Notes: generated by a model not told the origin, from the letters alone. A DNA stretch of 64,000 nt from Adiantum capillus-veneris (GCA_014529385.2 CM043960.1:33562396-33626395); one strand, 5' to 3'. Positions 10,570-22,450 are shown, counted from the stretch's first letter. Made by a program: numbers and translations.

Positions 10570-11690
10570 TAAGTTATCGCCCTTGACGGCCTTGACTAGA
10601 ACCTGCGTCTGTTGTTAAATAATATTTCTACTTTATTTCCATTTTCTAACTAAAATGCCTGCTGCCGCCAACCCACCGTTGGCAAATAGGGGATGGCAGG
10701 CCGCATGAGGCGAGGCTGAGCTAGCAATGGCGGAGATTATATACAAATAATAAAAACTGGCAACTGATTCTGCAAATTAAATTATTAAAAAAATGCGGAA
10801 TTGTGATATGAGCTTTGGCTATGGAGGCGCAGCTTGATGTGCTGGTGAGTGGACAATTGACACGCACATACACACACAGTCACTCACAGTGCACACTGTG
10901 AGAGTCTCACTCACTCTCACTCGCACTGCGCAAACCACAACCTGAGTAGGGCCCCAACTAACTAGAAGCCACTAGGCCGCCACTCAATCTCGCCACCTCA
11001 TCACACTCTCCTAACTACCTCCCCCACCGGGCCACCCCTCCTTCCTTCCACCTATTTTCGAGGATCCCCCAAATAAAGAAATACGAAAATCCGATAACTG
11101 ATCAGCCATCCTCAATCTAATAAAATAAATAACCCAGCAGATAAATTCGCCTCTAATCAAAATAATTGGGAAAACTAATCCTTTCTCTCATTGGCTGCCA
11201 TCTGTTCCAAAATTTTAACCAAAAGGTCAAACAAGGTCCAACAAAAAGCTGTACTTCTCTTCAAAGGCGGCGGCAGACAGCCTCCGTAGGCCTGACAACG
11301 CACTACTGAGTAAATATAGGCAGAATTTTAGAAATTTCGAAAATGCCCATTGCTGCACTCTTGCAGTACTTTCACATTCCTTTGAGAAAAATCACGAATT
11401 TTTCTCAGTACGTAGTTATTTAAAGTAGCTTGATTATCAAGCTAGCCTACCGCCTAAGAGGATTGTGTGTTTGTTTGTGTCAGCAATGTGTCAGAGGACG
11501 ACTGGAGCACGAGGAGTCAGGGCTTCTTTTCCCTCAGGCTCAGAGATAATATTTTACAACGTTATTTTTTAATGTCGACTTTGCCTAAGGCTAGTTTCAC
11601 ACGTGTGTTAAAGTGACCGTATTCGTAAAACCTTTAGCTTAGAGGATGCTGTGAGAAGCTTTCTTCCGAACCATCAATATATAGACAGTC
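9830..11690. other. Noncoding stretch upstream of glutaredoxin
   Basis: No supported gene. (CT)n runs lie at 10411-10441 and 10534-10563. The short ORFs here are fortuitous and driven by these repeats. Around 10860-10930 there is a patch of CACACA/CACTCAC repeats. The part nearest 9830 may hold distal promoter elements of the glutaredoxin gene. Confidence 0.5.
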
Positions 11691-11737
11691 TAATTTTTTT
11701 CTTTAGTTATAAATGGAGATATTGTCAAATCATCTAC

Positions 11738-11938
11738 TAATCTACTAACATAATATGGCGGAGGGAGGCTATCTTTACACGTGTCACATTCTGTGAGATG
11801 AAGGCTATAAGCCAAAAGTGGGGGAGCGAAAAAGAGAGAGACAAAAGTGGGGGAGAGGGAAAGAGAGCGAGAGCTCAGAGGGGAAGCGAAGGAGAGAGAG
11901 AGGCCGCCGAAGGCGGCCGGCCGTACTCGTATACGGAG
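11738..11938 (+). repeat. Dispersed repeat with Helitron-like start, copy 1
   Basis: Begins TCTACTAATCTACTAACATA, passes TTTACACGTGTCAC, then a purine-rich AAAAGTGGGGGAGCG section, and closes with a hairpin GGCCGCC-GAA-GGCGGCC before GTACTCGTATAC. A near-identical copy lies at 13694-13900 and a truncated one at 13616-13692. A 5' TC terminus, an ACACGTGTCA block and a GC hairpin are reminiscent of non-autonomous Helitrons, but no CTRRT terminus follows the hairpin, so the class is uncertain. Confidence 0.6.
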
Positions 11939-12011
11939 TGCCAAAGTCGATCGGTAAGGGCCTCACATGCATATTCGTACACTTCTACAACGTATATAAT
12001 GGAGGGATGAT

Positions 12012-12125
12012 GGGCCTTCAGATGAGAGAAGTGTGAAGGAAAGTGATATTTCTCCTTTCCTAGGATGTTTCAGATGATGGACCTTAAGGTGTAAAGGAAA
12101 GTGATATTTCTCCTTTCCTAATATC
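12012..12125. repeat. Short tandem duplication
   Basis: A unit containing AAGGAAAGTGATATTTCTCC occurs twice, near 12038 and 12094. Each copy is partly self-complementary (AGGAAA...TTTCCT). Confidence 0.7.
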
Positions 12126-12760
12126 TCAGCAATTCTATTGTGAAAGTTGATTTCTATGCAATTGTCGCAGTCATCGGCAGCAGTGATTCAAGGGTGACGT
12201 CATCTCTTTAGTTGAACCTGTATCTCTCTATCCGACGATCTGCACTCTGGTAATTCCCAAATGTGAAAATGAGGGCTTCTTAAAATGTAATCACCTATGC
12301 TTGCATCTCACAAACGCATCACATTATCCAAGAAGCTGGAATAGACAAACAAATTAATGTTTAGATTGTTAGTCATGGCCGATAGAATAAGATGTTTTGC
12401 TCTTCAGAATGTAGGGTTTTAAGGTGGATAAGTGTCTGCGACACATGCTACACATGTACACACGCACACAAGTTTCTTGCTTACACACATATATTGCCTT
12501 CATAAAGACACACACATGCTTTACATGACTTCCCTTTATGTAATTGCAAACACACAAAATGTTTGGTCGAGCTATATTAATTGCAACCCCACAAACTACT
12601 AATTTCAAAATCTGAACGTTCACAACCTAAATTTGTCTGGATTCCTTGAATTGAATATAAACTCTCCACTATTGAGTTGTCAAGTTCTCAATGCATATTA
12701 AGCTTGAGCAATTGTTGCTTTCATATGGGAAAACAATTGATGTTTCTTGTAGCATAAGGC
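12126..12760. other. Noncoding stretch
   Basis: No gene seen; CA-rich patches lie near 12450-12520. Confidence 0.4.
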
Positions 12761-12761
12761 A

Positions 12762-13066
12762 ATGAGCACGAGAGGGCACAAGTGTTCTAGAATACTAAGA
12801 AATGTAAGACCGGTACCTCTGAACAAAGTAGGAGAGTATTGCGAAGGAGAAGATGGTAATGCCACTTTTCCTGTCGAGTACAATGGGATTGAAACAAAAG
12901 CTATACTTGACAGCGGAGCAGGAATTGCCATAGCAACAAAACAAATATGGGAGAAATGGGGTAGGCCCGCCTTTAGAACAACCAGAATAAAATTACAGTT
13001 AGCTGATGGGCATGTGGAAAGACCCATGGGATTGCTAGAAGCGATAGTGGTGTCTTCTTGCGGTAT
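12762..13066 (+). pseudogene. Retropepsin-like protease fragment
   Basis: The open frame holds VEYNGIETKAILDSGAGIAI, the flap/active-site region of retroviral-type aspartic proteases (here DSG), followed by QLADGHVERPMGLLE, matching the second half of such domains. Known role: cutting retroelement polyproteins or, in some hosts, stand-alone proteolysis. The similarity stops near residue 100 (about 13066), where DNA of opposite coding sense begins. No reverse transcriptase follows. Most likely a gypsy-type fragment. Confidence 0.6.
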
Positions 13067-13079
13067 AGAGAATGCACAT

Positions 13080-13335
13080 AAATATATTCACAAATGTGAA
13101 TGGGGACGGCACAAACATGTAGACTTTTGTCCTCCTCTTGATCCGAGTCTTCGTGTTTGTCCTCTACAAGGTTGACATTGCCTTTTCCTCTTTTGTTGCT
13201 GCTACTACTGCTACCTGGGTATTTTGATGGTGTATGTCCTTTGATGTCGCAGTTGCTACAGAAGTTGTTCTTGTAGCAATCCTTAGAGAAATGCCTTGAT
13301 TTGCTGCACTCGTAACACTTTTTATTCCTCGGGGG
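13080..13335 (-). pseudogene. Gag fragment with two zinc knuckles
   Basis: The minus strand reads CYECSKSRHFSKDC, a complete CX2CX4HX4C nucleocapsid knuckle, then CSNCDIKGHTPSKYP, a second knuckle with Tyr in the last position, followed by an acidic linker. In LTR retrotransposons this region binds RNA. It abuts the plus-strand protease fragment in opposite orientation, so this is a rearranged pair. Confidence 0.65.
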
Positions 13336-13359
13336 GATTCACCATTCAGTAACCCCCTA

Positions 13360-13560
13360 TATAACATGTGTTCGCAAGGTATTTTAAAAAACCCTCTTTT
13401 AACATGTCTGAATGAATAAAATGACCCCTTATTTTAGGATTTTTTTGAAATTGAATATAAAAATTCCTTATTTTAATGTATCTTTATTAAATTGGCCAAA
13501 AAAAATTGCATTTTAAAACTCCTCCTATCGAACTCACGTTATACTTTATCATGATTACAT
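13360..13560 (+). repeat. Dispersed AT-rich repeat, copy 1
   Basis: Contains AAAAAACCCTCTTTTAACAT, then ATAAAATGACCCCTTATTTT and an AGGATTTTTTTGAAATTGA block, ending in GAACTCACGTTATA. Matched in reverse complement at 43815-44050 and more loosely at 22500-22735. Class unknown. Confidence 0.6.
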
Positions 13561-13615
13561 AGTGCAACCTCCAAGTTTTATTCTTGGTCCTAGTTGATGA
13601 AGATGCAGTCCTAAA

Positions 13616-13910
13616 TGATGATCTAGTAACATAATATGGCGGAGGGAGTCGACCTTTACACGTGTCACGTTCTGTGAGATGAAGGCTATATCTACTAATC
13701 TACTATCTACTAACATAATATGTCGGAGGAGTCTACCTTTACACGTGTCACGTTTTGTGAGATATATGAAGGCTATAAGCCAAAAGTGGGGGAGCAAAAA
13801 AGCGAGAGACAAAAGTGGGGGAGCGTAAAAGAGAGAGAGAGAGCTCAGAGGGGAAGCGAAGGAGAGAGAGAGGCCGCCGAAGGCGGCCGGCTGTACTCGT
13901 ATACACTAAG
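13616..13910 (+). repeat. Dispersed repeat with Helitron-like start, copies 2 and 3
   Basis: A partial copy (13616-13692) ending after the GTGAGATGAAGGCTATA block runs directly into a full copy (TCTACTAATCTACTATCTAC at 13693) that continues through the purine-rich part to the GGCCGCCGAAGGCGGCC hairpin. It resembles a tandem or staggered insertion of the 11738 family. Confidence 0.6.
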
Positions 13911-14160
13911 TTTGTCTTTGTTAGCTATTATTTTAGGGCTAAGCTAGAAGTCGTCTTGTTTTTGCATGTTCTAACTGCTATAGTAACATTGTTAGTGATA
14001 CTGACTTCTTTTAGAGAAAAATAACTAAATCATAAAAAGGAGGAAGAAGATACAAAGACCCCTAGGGTAGGATAGGGGCTATCCTCTCCAACAAGACAAA
14101 CTAGTATGGAGGGGGTTCTAGTGTCCATGCTCAAGTGGTATGGAAAATTCATACTGTAGA

Positions 14161-14723
14161 GTCTCTTTGGCATGGGATTGGGCAAGAAAATTTATCAGTT
14201 TTGTGCATTTACTATTTGGGAATGTTTCTGCAAAAATTTCAAGTAATGGTACTTAACTAATGTTATTCCTCTGTGCAAATCAATCAGATAGGGTTTTCCT
14301 TTGTCTCTTTTGCTATATGCCATTTCTACATATGCCTTAGGTTGGTTGGTAAAGGACTTGATGGCCAAAAGGTAAGCTGAAAGGCATTCAAGTTGAGGGT
14401 GTAGAAGATCATTTGTGTATGCAATAGTTTGCAGATGACACCAATGCATTGGTAAGTAATGATTCTCAAACCATAGAAAACTTTCGGGAAAGTCTAAGGT
14501 TGCTTTTTTGGCCAGTGGGTCAGTTATAAATCACTCTAAAACAGGCTTTAAAGTGTTTAAAGGACCCTGTCTAGAGCTGGGAAGAGCAGCAGGTTGTAAA
14601 CCCATTGAGGATGGTCAAATTTTCAGATTGCTTGGCATCCCCACGGGATTCGAAGTGTGCTTCAACCAAAGGTGGGAGTGGGTATTGGATAAATTCAGGA
14701 AGAAACTATTTATGTGGCACAAC
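14161..14723 (+). pseudogene. LINE reverse transcriptase fragment, 5' part
   Basis: Across shifting frames the plus strand reads plant L1-like reverse transcriptase: a GxPLSxLLYxI-type block (CYSSVQINQIG.. CHFYI, frame-broken), then QFADDTNALV, the catalytic Y/F-x-DD box, then ASGSVINHSKTGF, FRLLGIPTGF and W-x-W-x-LDKFRKKL. It is interrupted by CACTA element 2 at 14724 and seems to go on after 20760. Frameshifts make it dead. Confidence 0.65.
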
Positions 14724-14759
14724 CACTACAAGAGGTTGTGTGCACTTGTGACGTTTTAG

Positions 14760-15010
14760 CAACGGAAATACATTGGGTTTTTATACTCCCCGGTGTCGCT
14801 AAGACTGTTGCTAACAGCGTCGCTACGGGAACGTCACTATGAGTGTCGCGTGCACCGTTGCTATATGCGTCGCTAAAGCCATCGCTATATAGCAATGCAT
14901 ATAGCGATGCTTATAGCGACGATTACAGGCTACCTATAGCGACACTCATAGGCATGTTGCAGAGCCTTATATAGCGACGCTAGTTATAGCAACGCCTGAG
15001 AGTAAAAATT
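14760..15010. repeat. Subterminal repeats of CACTA element 2
   Basis: Many direct and inverted copies of GCGTCGCTA, TATAGCGACG and close variants. In En/Spm such subterminal motifs are the binding sites of the TNPA protein. The same motif recurs at the other end near 20655-20740. Confidence 0.75.
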
Positions 15011-15599
15011 TTTGCGTGGCAGGGTATTCAATGCCCTGCCACCCATCAACCATATTGAAACAATGCCCTGCCATCCATCAACCATATTGAATGTTTCAAT
15101 AATAGAGTAAATCTAAATGAATCCAAGATAAGCCCAGATTCACCTTTGAAAGAAAGTGCAAGGTATAGATCCAAAGTAGTCACCCACAAGACAATATAAC
15201 CATTAACTCATCATCCATAGTATTGTTTGCAAAATAAAGATACAAAACTGACAAAAATAAATTGCAGAAAGTAAATCAATGACAATTGTACACATCATAG
15301 GCAAAATCACTTAATTGTTAAGCTTTGCAAATGTAATAGTTACAACATCATTGTCATTATTGAGAAAATATACACGATTTTCCAATAGTTATCAAAAGAC
15401 GTATACACGTCATCTCATTATACATGCTATGACAAAAGGAAACTAATGCTATCTAGCTACGGCTAGACTGATGTTGTTTAATCAGACGTCTCATCGCGTC
15501 CAAGCGGCGTATCTGTCGGATTCTACAGAAAAAAACATCAAGACAGCTTTTTGTAAGTATAAACATATAATTTACAAAACAATACAACAAATAGAAAAG

Positions 15600-16717
15600 A
15601 GTAAACCCTAATACTAACCATGCCGCCGTGCGAACTCAGAATGTTCATCAGGGCGTTTAAGCCCTTTCTGCCTGCGTACTCGCACTCGTACGGTGTGGGG
15701 TCACGTCCTATGAGATCGACCACTGTTCAAAACATACAAAGAATCCATTATGTAGAATTTAAAAGTACAAATAGACGTAATTACCAAACCTAAAGAGCAA
15801 TGAAAAAACACTTACAAAATCGGCCTCAAATGATGCCCACCCGTCGCTCCCTAAGTGGTGCGAGATCCCTATCTCCACTCGCGCATTGGCTGCCTCCTTT
15901 TGTTGCTTCCACTTGTCAGGATTCTCGCGCGTTGCTCGCTTCGCATTCTTCCAATCTTCTTTGGCCAGCCAATCTGGTCTGTTCCACCCATGCTTTATTG
16001 CTCAGAACGCTTGTGCTTGCAGTATTCGCGCATTCGAACCTTCATCAGGTCTTCATTGAAGCGCTCATCTCGTGTTGACACGAGAAACTCGTCATGCACC
16101 ATGCTGATGACTCTGTATTTTAATTCACTTGGCACTTCACTCCAGGTGTCTAGTATGGAGTGTCTGAACACCTGAGAGAAAAGACCGCGCATGCGTGAGA
16201 TCACCTTCTTGCCTTCATCATCCAAGATGAAGCCGTCGCTGATGTCGACTGAGTACGGCAAGCCCTCTCCCTTGTGACGCGTGAATCTGGGTGTCTCGGC
16301 AGGGGTTTCTAGCGGCGTGTCGATGGGGGTACGGACTCCCGGAGGAGTAGATAGTGGTGTGTAGCCAGGAACGATCGATAGCCGCGCAAAACCTAGCGTA
16401 GATGGCGATGCCGTGGGTGGTGTGGGGGCGGGCAAAGAAGGGAAAGGTAAAGAGCCTCTTCGAACATGAGACGGTGTCGAGGTATCAACGGTGGCATCCC
16501 CACAACACCGCCACCACCACTAGAGCGTCAACGCCTAGACGAGTGTGAAGATCGTCTCATCGACACCGAAGCTTCAGAGCGCGTTGAATGCTCCAAAATA
16601 GAGGGAGACACTGAAGGAGTAGAACAACGTGATGGTGCTCCAGAGCGATGATGATCCTCGTACCACCTCCTCTGTTGGGGTGACAAAGAATAAATAAACT
16701 CATCATCATCCATACCT
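15600..16717 (-). pseudogene. CACTA element 2 second gene (TNPA/Ptta-like), broken
   Basis: An acceptor at about 16718 (ttaatacag) leads to MDDDEFIYSLSPQQRRWYED. After a frame change comes a Pro/Thr-rich part, then WSEVPSELKYRVISMVHDEF and, in another frame, NRPDWLAKEDWKNAKRATREN and a GISHHLGSDGWASF block closing at a GTAAGTG donor (about 15815). A last exon (15723-15600) begins VDLIGRDPTPYECEYAGRKG. The order W-x-x-VP, RP-x-W-x-x-x-DW, GS.., GR.PT matches the plant transposase (Ptta/En/Spm) family that accompanies TNP2 in CACTA elements and binds the element ends. At least one frameshift or unrecognised intron interrupts it. Confidence 0.55.
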
Positions 16718-16772
16718 GTATTAAACACACGAACATTTAATATTAATATTGAATGGAGAAGAAAACATGGAC

Positions 16773-16898
<126 letters not shown>

Positions 16899-16993
16899 CA
16901 TAAAGGGGGAGGTATTCCTGTGTAGAGAGATTCCTGTGAAGTTCTTGTGAATTTGTCTCCCGTGTGCATTCTACGTATCTTGTAAAAGCACCA

Positions 16994-17244
16994 CGCTCCG
17001 AGGGCAATGGAAATTGAAGCTGCAATCATGAAGGAGGTGACCCGTCTCTGCTCATAAATGCTACTCGCCCCTCCACTAGATCAAGTTGATCGGGTGAAAG
17101 AGATGCTAAGAAGGATTAATAGTGCTTCTTAGTGTCTCTTTCATCCGATCAACTAGATCTAGTGGAGGGACGAGCAGCATCTATGAGTAGAGATGGATCA
17201 CCTCCTTCGCAGTTGCAGCCTCAATCTCCATCGCACTCGGAGCG
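16994..17244. repeat. Imperfect 120-bp inverted repeat (hairpin)
   Basis: The arms 16994-17113 and 17125-17244 are reverse complements with roughly one mismatch in six and no large gaps, separated by an 11-base loop. The transcript from either strand would fold into a long stem with scattered bulges. It lies within CACTA element 2 upstream of its second gene. Inference: an inverted duplication that could feed small-RNA production. Confidence 0.8.
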
Positions 17245-17465
17245 CAGTGCTTGTCGGCATATCAGACTTTCACAGGAACACCGAGGAGTGTCCCTGCTTG
17301 TGAGAACATACCTAGAGCATACATACCTGGAGTGGACGCAATGACGATTAAACACAATTTAAATTTCTCAAGTAGAGCATATAGATAGGAAGGGACAAAA
17401 AGCCACGTGAATACAATATATATTATAAAATGGAGAAAAATTGTTCAAATACAATGTTTATGGCT

Positions 17466-19110
17466 TTAAGAGGTTTCTCTCTCATCCTCGCAAAGCTCAA
17501 CATAACTCCCTATATCTATATAGAGCTCTCCGTTTAGGCAGATGTCCTCCATTTCATTTTGTAGATCCTCTGCATGCACCTTATAGAGAGTAGCAGCTTG
17601 ATGCTCGTTTGGCACCACCTCAGCGGCTTTTGACTGAGCATCTTCTCTAATCTCCTCCATTGATGCCGTTGTGATTGGCACATGGTAGCCCTCTTACGTC
17701 CATGCACTACGAGGAGCTACCTCTATGACGTACCACCAGTTTGATGCAGACTTTGTAGAATGAAATATCACCTGCTAGAGCCATATAACTTACACGAGAG
17801 CTTCCAAGCACATAACTTCTAAAATTGGATGTTAACTATTTACATGCTTACTTGTTCACAATGCTTGGGTAGTACGAAAGTGTCTCTTAGGTCGGTCCAT
17901 TTTTTAGTTGAATCCACCTCAAGGAAACTAGACTCTCCTCTGCGCACAGTAGCGTTGCGACCCTCCATGTTTATCTTGAACCATTGCACGTCGAACAAGT
18001 CGACAAAAAATCCTCTATAATCGATCCTCAAAATCTCTTGTAGCGTGCCGAGGTAAGTGAGTTCCACCACCATAGGATCTGCATTAGAGGACCGTCGTCG
18101 ACTAGACTATTCAAATTTTGCCATGATTCCATAATCTTGAGTAAAACGCTTTTTGTCAATTCGTTCCACCTAAAATGTCAACCTTTACACCATGCTGCTG
18201 TGTATGACTTATACTACAACCAACAAAGATTATGAGTGGCCGTTCAGACATCTAGAAAGTCACTAGTCATACATTGAAAATTTACCTTGGTTGTGCAACC
18301 CCGAGAGTACTCCCACTCCTCCTTAGTCACTTCTCCATGTCTATGTATTCCCCTCTGAAAAGAATGTAGTCGTTATGACAAGCGTGAATCGAATTGTAAT
18401 CCATCCCCAAGTTTTGCAAGATCTTTCTTGCTTCCTCTCTGGAATCTGGCATCACATTATCAACTGGCAGTATGTGCTCTTTGAGCAATCTACACAACGA
18501 AAAAAATACGATACACTTGTGTAAGTAATCTATTAGATCATTCTACATCTAGAGTTTTTTTTTAAAGTAAACACATTGTAATAGATCACCTGAAAAGCGC
18601 TGTGACGCTAGTGTCACTCCATCCAAACTTTGCCTGCATGTTGAGAAGAACGAGGAGCGCCTTCAATCTAGACACACGTGCTCCATCATATAATGGCGTA
18701 TCGGCTTCACTTTTCATATAATCATAGCTAAGCCTTTCTGAATCCATGATCCTCTCGATCATTTCATCGATCTCGGGCTCAAACATTGCCTCGTTGGGAA
18801 TGTGGTCTGCATGATCATCCTCCGAGATGTCAGAGGCTACATCTTGTGGCCTCACGTATGCTGCTTGACCAAAGCGCCCGCGAATACGTCTATTGGGTTG
18901 CAAGTTTGATGCCTGTTGGCTAGCGTCAGAGTCTGACGAGTTATAATTGGCAACAAATCGATCTATAATAGATGGATCAAACGCGCCAAATTCGTAAACG
19001 TGCTGCAAAGAAACACGTCTTGTCCGTCACACAGCATGCTTGCATTGATTACAAGGACATAGATCCTTGTTGAGAGATAGGTGTTTCGGTTGGACGGCCC
19101 CACATCCTCG
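17466..19110 (-). pseudogene. TNP2-type transposase with the core deleted
   Basis: Starting near 19080 the minus strand reads CPCNQCKHA (Transpos_assoc CxC..C motif), then an in-frame TGA, then SLQHVYEFGAFDP and an acidic part, with LLNMQAKFGWSDTSVTALF at about 18600. The next exon (about 18500-18350) has LPVDNVMPDSREEARKIL and GMDYNSIHACHNDYILF, matching CACTA element 1. There it jumps straight to EVTKEEWEYSRGC, which in element 1 lies some 2.3 kb further on. The DUF4216-like part follows (18073-17840: GFFVDLFDVQWFKI, EVDSTKKW, CEQV) and an acidic C-terminus. The transposase_21 catalytic region is therefore missing and the element cannot move without help. Confidence 0.8.
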
Positions 19111-19184
19111 TCACTACTCATAATGAAGGTAAAAACCTTATAACGTGGACATAAATTTAATCTTATATTGGCATCCTCCGTCTT

Positions 19185-19189
<5 letters not shown>

Positions 19190-19241
<52 letters not shown>
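19190..19241. repeat. (CT)n microsatellite
   Basis: About 52 bp of uninterrupted TC. Confidence 0.95.
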
Positions 19242-19245
<4 letters not shown>

Positions 19246-19839
19246 TTCACACTGTAAACTACCTCACATTCTCTAGTCATGTCCAATCCCTGCACACCTC
19301 GGTCCAGAGGTGCATGGAGATCAGAACCATTGGGTTATAATCTCGTCTTTATTGGTCAATGCCTATATTTGTGGGTACGAGAAATCTACACATCCACGTC
19401 TACATGATAGTGCATGTAGTGGACAAAACCCCTTTGCCTCTTCTCTAGCTGTAGCAATTCACAGCATCTTAACATCTCTTCACAGTAGATCTTTGTTCGA
19501 GGGATTACTTAGCACATTACATATTGTTGGCCTCCAATCTGAGTATCATGCCGTTGAAAGCTTTCCAACTTAAGGTCGCATCCGTAGAGAGGAAGAGAGG
19601 GACCACCGTTCGCCTTACTCTATTTCTTTTACCGTAATCCCGAAGGTAGACTTTAATACAAAAACTAAATCCAAAATCTAATCTTAAATCTAACCTAATT
19701 GAACATATGGTCATTCGTGGCTGATTGAATATGGTTAGTGTGTGAGTTAATAGGTGTCAGATTTTGATAGGAATATACACATTGTTGTGTAACTAGTGTT
19801 TTCTCTTTGGGCAAACCCTTCATTGACATGCACTAAAAT

Positions 19840-20103
19840 CTAACCTAAATCTAATATAATCTTAAATCGAACATAACTCTAGATCTAATCTAATCTTAAA
19901 CTCAAAATAAACCTAAATCTAATTTAATCTTAAATCTAATCTAAATCTAAATTGAATCTAGTTAATCTTAAATCTTGCCCTAATTTTAAATCTAACCTAA
20001 TCTTAACTAACGTAAATCTAAATCTAACCTAATATTAAACTCAACATAAACATAAATCTAAATGTAATCTGGCCTAATCTTAAATCTAATTTATATCTTA
20101 ACC

Positions 20104-20138
<35 letters not shown>

Positions 20139-20238
20139 TTTTCTCCCCTTACCTCTCCCTTTTTGTCTTCTCCCCCTCTCTCTCTCTGTAGTTTTTTATT
20201 CTCTCTCTCTTTCTCCCTCCTTCTCTTTCTCTTTGTTT

Positions 20239-20291
<53 letters not shown>

Positions 20292-20349
20292 TCTCAATGT
20301 GTGTGTATACATTCTTTGTTTATGCATGTGTTTTTTGTTTATGCATGTG

Positions 20350-20381
<32 letters not shown>

Positions 20382-20388
20382 GACACAA

Positions 20389-20432
<44 letters not shown>

Positions 20433-20535
20433 AGAGGGGAAGGGAACATGAGAGAGAGGAGAGGGAAGGAGCATACCTGGCTCTCCTTCCTCTCCTCGTG
20501 TGTGTGTGTGTGTATGTGTGTGTGTGTGTGTGTGG

Positions 20536-20580
<45 letters not shown>
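19840..20580. repeat. Low-complexity block: ATCTAA-type repeats then CT/GT/GA tracts
   Basis: 19840-20107 is a decayed tandem array of (A)ATCTAA/CCTAATCTTAA units. It runs into CT tracts (20108-20290, 20350-20378), GT tracts (20390-20410, 20498-20533) and GA tracts (20411-20430, 20537-20576). All lie inside CACTA element 2 next to its right end. Long apparent reading frames here are artefacts of the repeats. Confidence 0.85.
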
Positions 20581-20582
<2 letters not shown>

Positions 20583-20757
20583 CGCGGGTTACCTCTTTTT
20601 CTTGAGCGTCGAAAAATCAGTTGAGTTTCTGGCGCTCTTGGTTTATTTTTTACCCCTGTCGGCGTCGCTATGCAACAAAGAAAATAGCGACGCCATCGAT
20701 TTTCACTTTTGAGCGTCGCACTGCAAGCGTCGCTAATGTGAAGTATCTCTTGTAGTG

Positions 20758-21500
20758 AACCATTAGCCTAATCTGTCAGACATGGTGTTCGCGTAAATCA
20801 TTTTCTGTTGTATGTGAAGGTCCTCTTAAAATGTCACTATTGTATGGTGTATGTGAAGGTCCCGTAAAGAGGAGCCTTGTGATTTTTAATTTGCTTGGTA
20901 TTCAACATTTCTTCACAACTCAGCAAGCTATTGGATGCCATAAGTGACTATTGACCACATACCTTGTGAAATTGTTTTTGAAACAATAGCTGAATTATAT
21001 TGAAAGGAAAGGAGAGAAATAAAGTACAAGGACCCCTGAGGTAGGACATGGGCAATCTTGGCCAATGAAGGAGAGGCCTAGAGGGGCAAGGGATACATCA
21101 GAAGCGAATAGGAAGGGAAAAATAGTTAGCAATAACATACAATCTCTGAGGATTATAATGAGGCAATATAACCTCTCTTCACCTTTGCCATCTAACATTA
21201 TCCTGTAATACTTTTACATCAACTTGGTCTGCATCGGAGACCTGCCTAATAAAATCCGCCATAGTGGCTCTGAAACTGATATTGAGAGGACCCGCAAAAG
21301 TAGAAAAGGAACCTCCATATAAGGCTTTATTCCCTTCAACCCAGATTTGCATAAAACTCTTTGATGTGGATGTGCCTCAATCATTGTTATTGTAATCAAA
21401 ATGATATGCATGCATGATGGAGTTTGAATAGTCTTGCATACTAAGCTACCCCCATGAGAGCTAACCTTGATGCTTCTCATACAGGTTGGAAAGGTATTCT
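20758..21500 (+). pseudogene. LINE fragment, continuation beyond CACTA element 2
   Basis: If CACTA 2 and one AAC are removed, the sequence continues from the WHN codons at 14711-14723 into 20761. No strong motif is left, but both strands are rich in short protein-like segments, and the block at 21005-21070 (AAAGTACAAGGACCCCTGAG) resembles 14045-14080 on the other side. Strand and coding status are uncertain. Confidence 0.35.
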
Positions 21501-22444
21501 TTACTTTGGAAAAATGTGAATGGACTAGCTAACCTTTTGCGGCAAAGCCAAAAGAGATCTTTTTCCACTACAAATCCATGCATAAGTTAAAGAAAAATTG
21601 GGCAATCATCTATAGGTAGGATTATCCAACTCTCCGATAAATAGGAGAGCAAGCCTCATCAACAATACATGTAAGAAAGAAGTAGAGCATCTCATTTTGA
21701 TTCTTTGCATGTAAAGAAATAGGGTAGATGAGAGGGTGTACCATTTTTAACATAAAGAGAAATCGGCTATAACTTGCATGATTGAATTACAAGTGCAATG
21801 GGCTCTTTAATATATTATACAGGGAACTGGGAGCCTTCTAAGGATGATACCTTTAATGCCATAACTATGAAATTATCCAAGCTTCTCCCCTTCGATTTAG
21901 TGATGCTTTTAAACTCTAGAGCATTTCACTAGTTATGCCTCTCACACATACTTGCATTGGGCACACGATCCAACAGGAAACTTACATAGTATCGATCGTA
22001 GCCCATCCCCAACAACCCTCCCATTGGGTCTACAATTGACGGCTGATAAAGACACTTTTGATAACCACACATAGGGCACAAGAAATAATCGTCCCCTCAA
22101 ACAAGTACTAATTAGCTAAACACAGGACTAATTGATCAAGGATTATCCTAAAACATGACTCCTAAAAGAGGTAAAGAAAAGTGATTCCTTCTCCTCCTCC
22201 TCTTTCAACATCATGTAGAGTGTGATTAAAGTTAACATCTATTGGAAATATCCTAGTGTGTCTAGAAAGAGGACACAACCCTAACACAAACCCTACACAC
22301 ACCTTCTCTAATTTATTTTTATTTCACCAAGGAGGGTATTGGCTCAATGGATTTACCATGATCATATTATCCACACAATTTATTAAGCTTAGGGTGGATC
22401 AATGAGAGTAGCATTCATGGGGTGTGTGTGTGTGTTTGTGTGTT

Positions 22445-22450
<6 letters not shown>
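21500..22450. other. Noncoding stretch
   Basis: AT-rich DNA without a supported gene or clear repeat. Confidence 0.4.

Noticed and set aside
10088-10570. 160-codon minus ORF upstream of glutaredoxin
   Set aside because: Both halves depend on CT/GA tracts and no family motif is seen.
15855-16175. Plus-strand ORFs over 15800-16651
   Set aside because: They are antisense shadows of the CACTA 2 second gene, which has recognisable motifs on the minus strand.
20136-20712. Several overlapping ORFs rich in Ser-Leu, Arg-Glu, or Val-Cys
   Set aside because: They only translate CT, GA and GT microsatellites.
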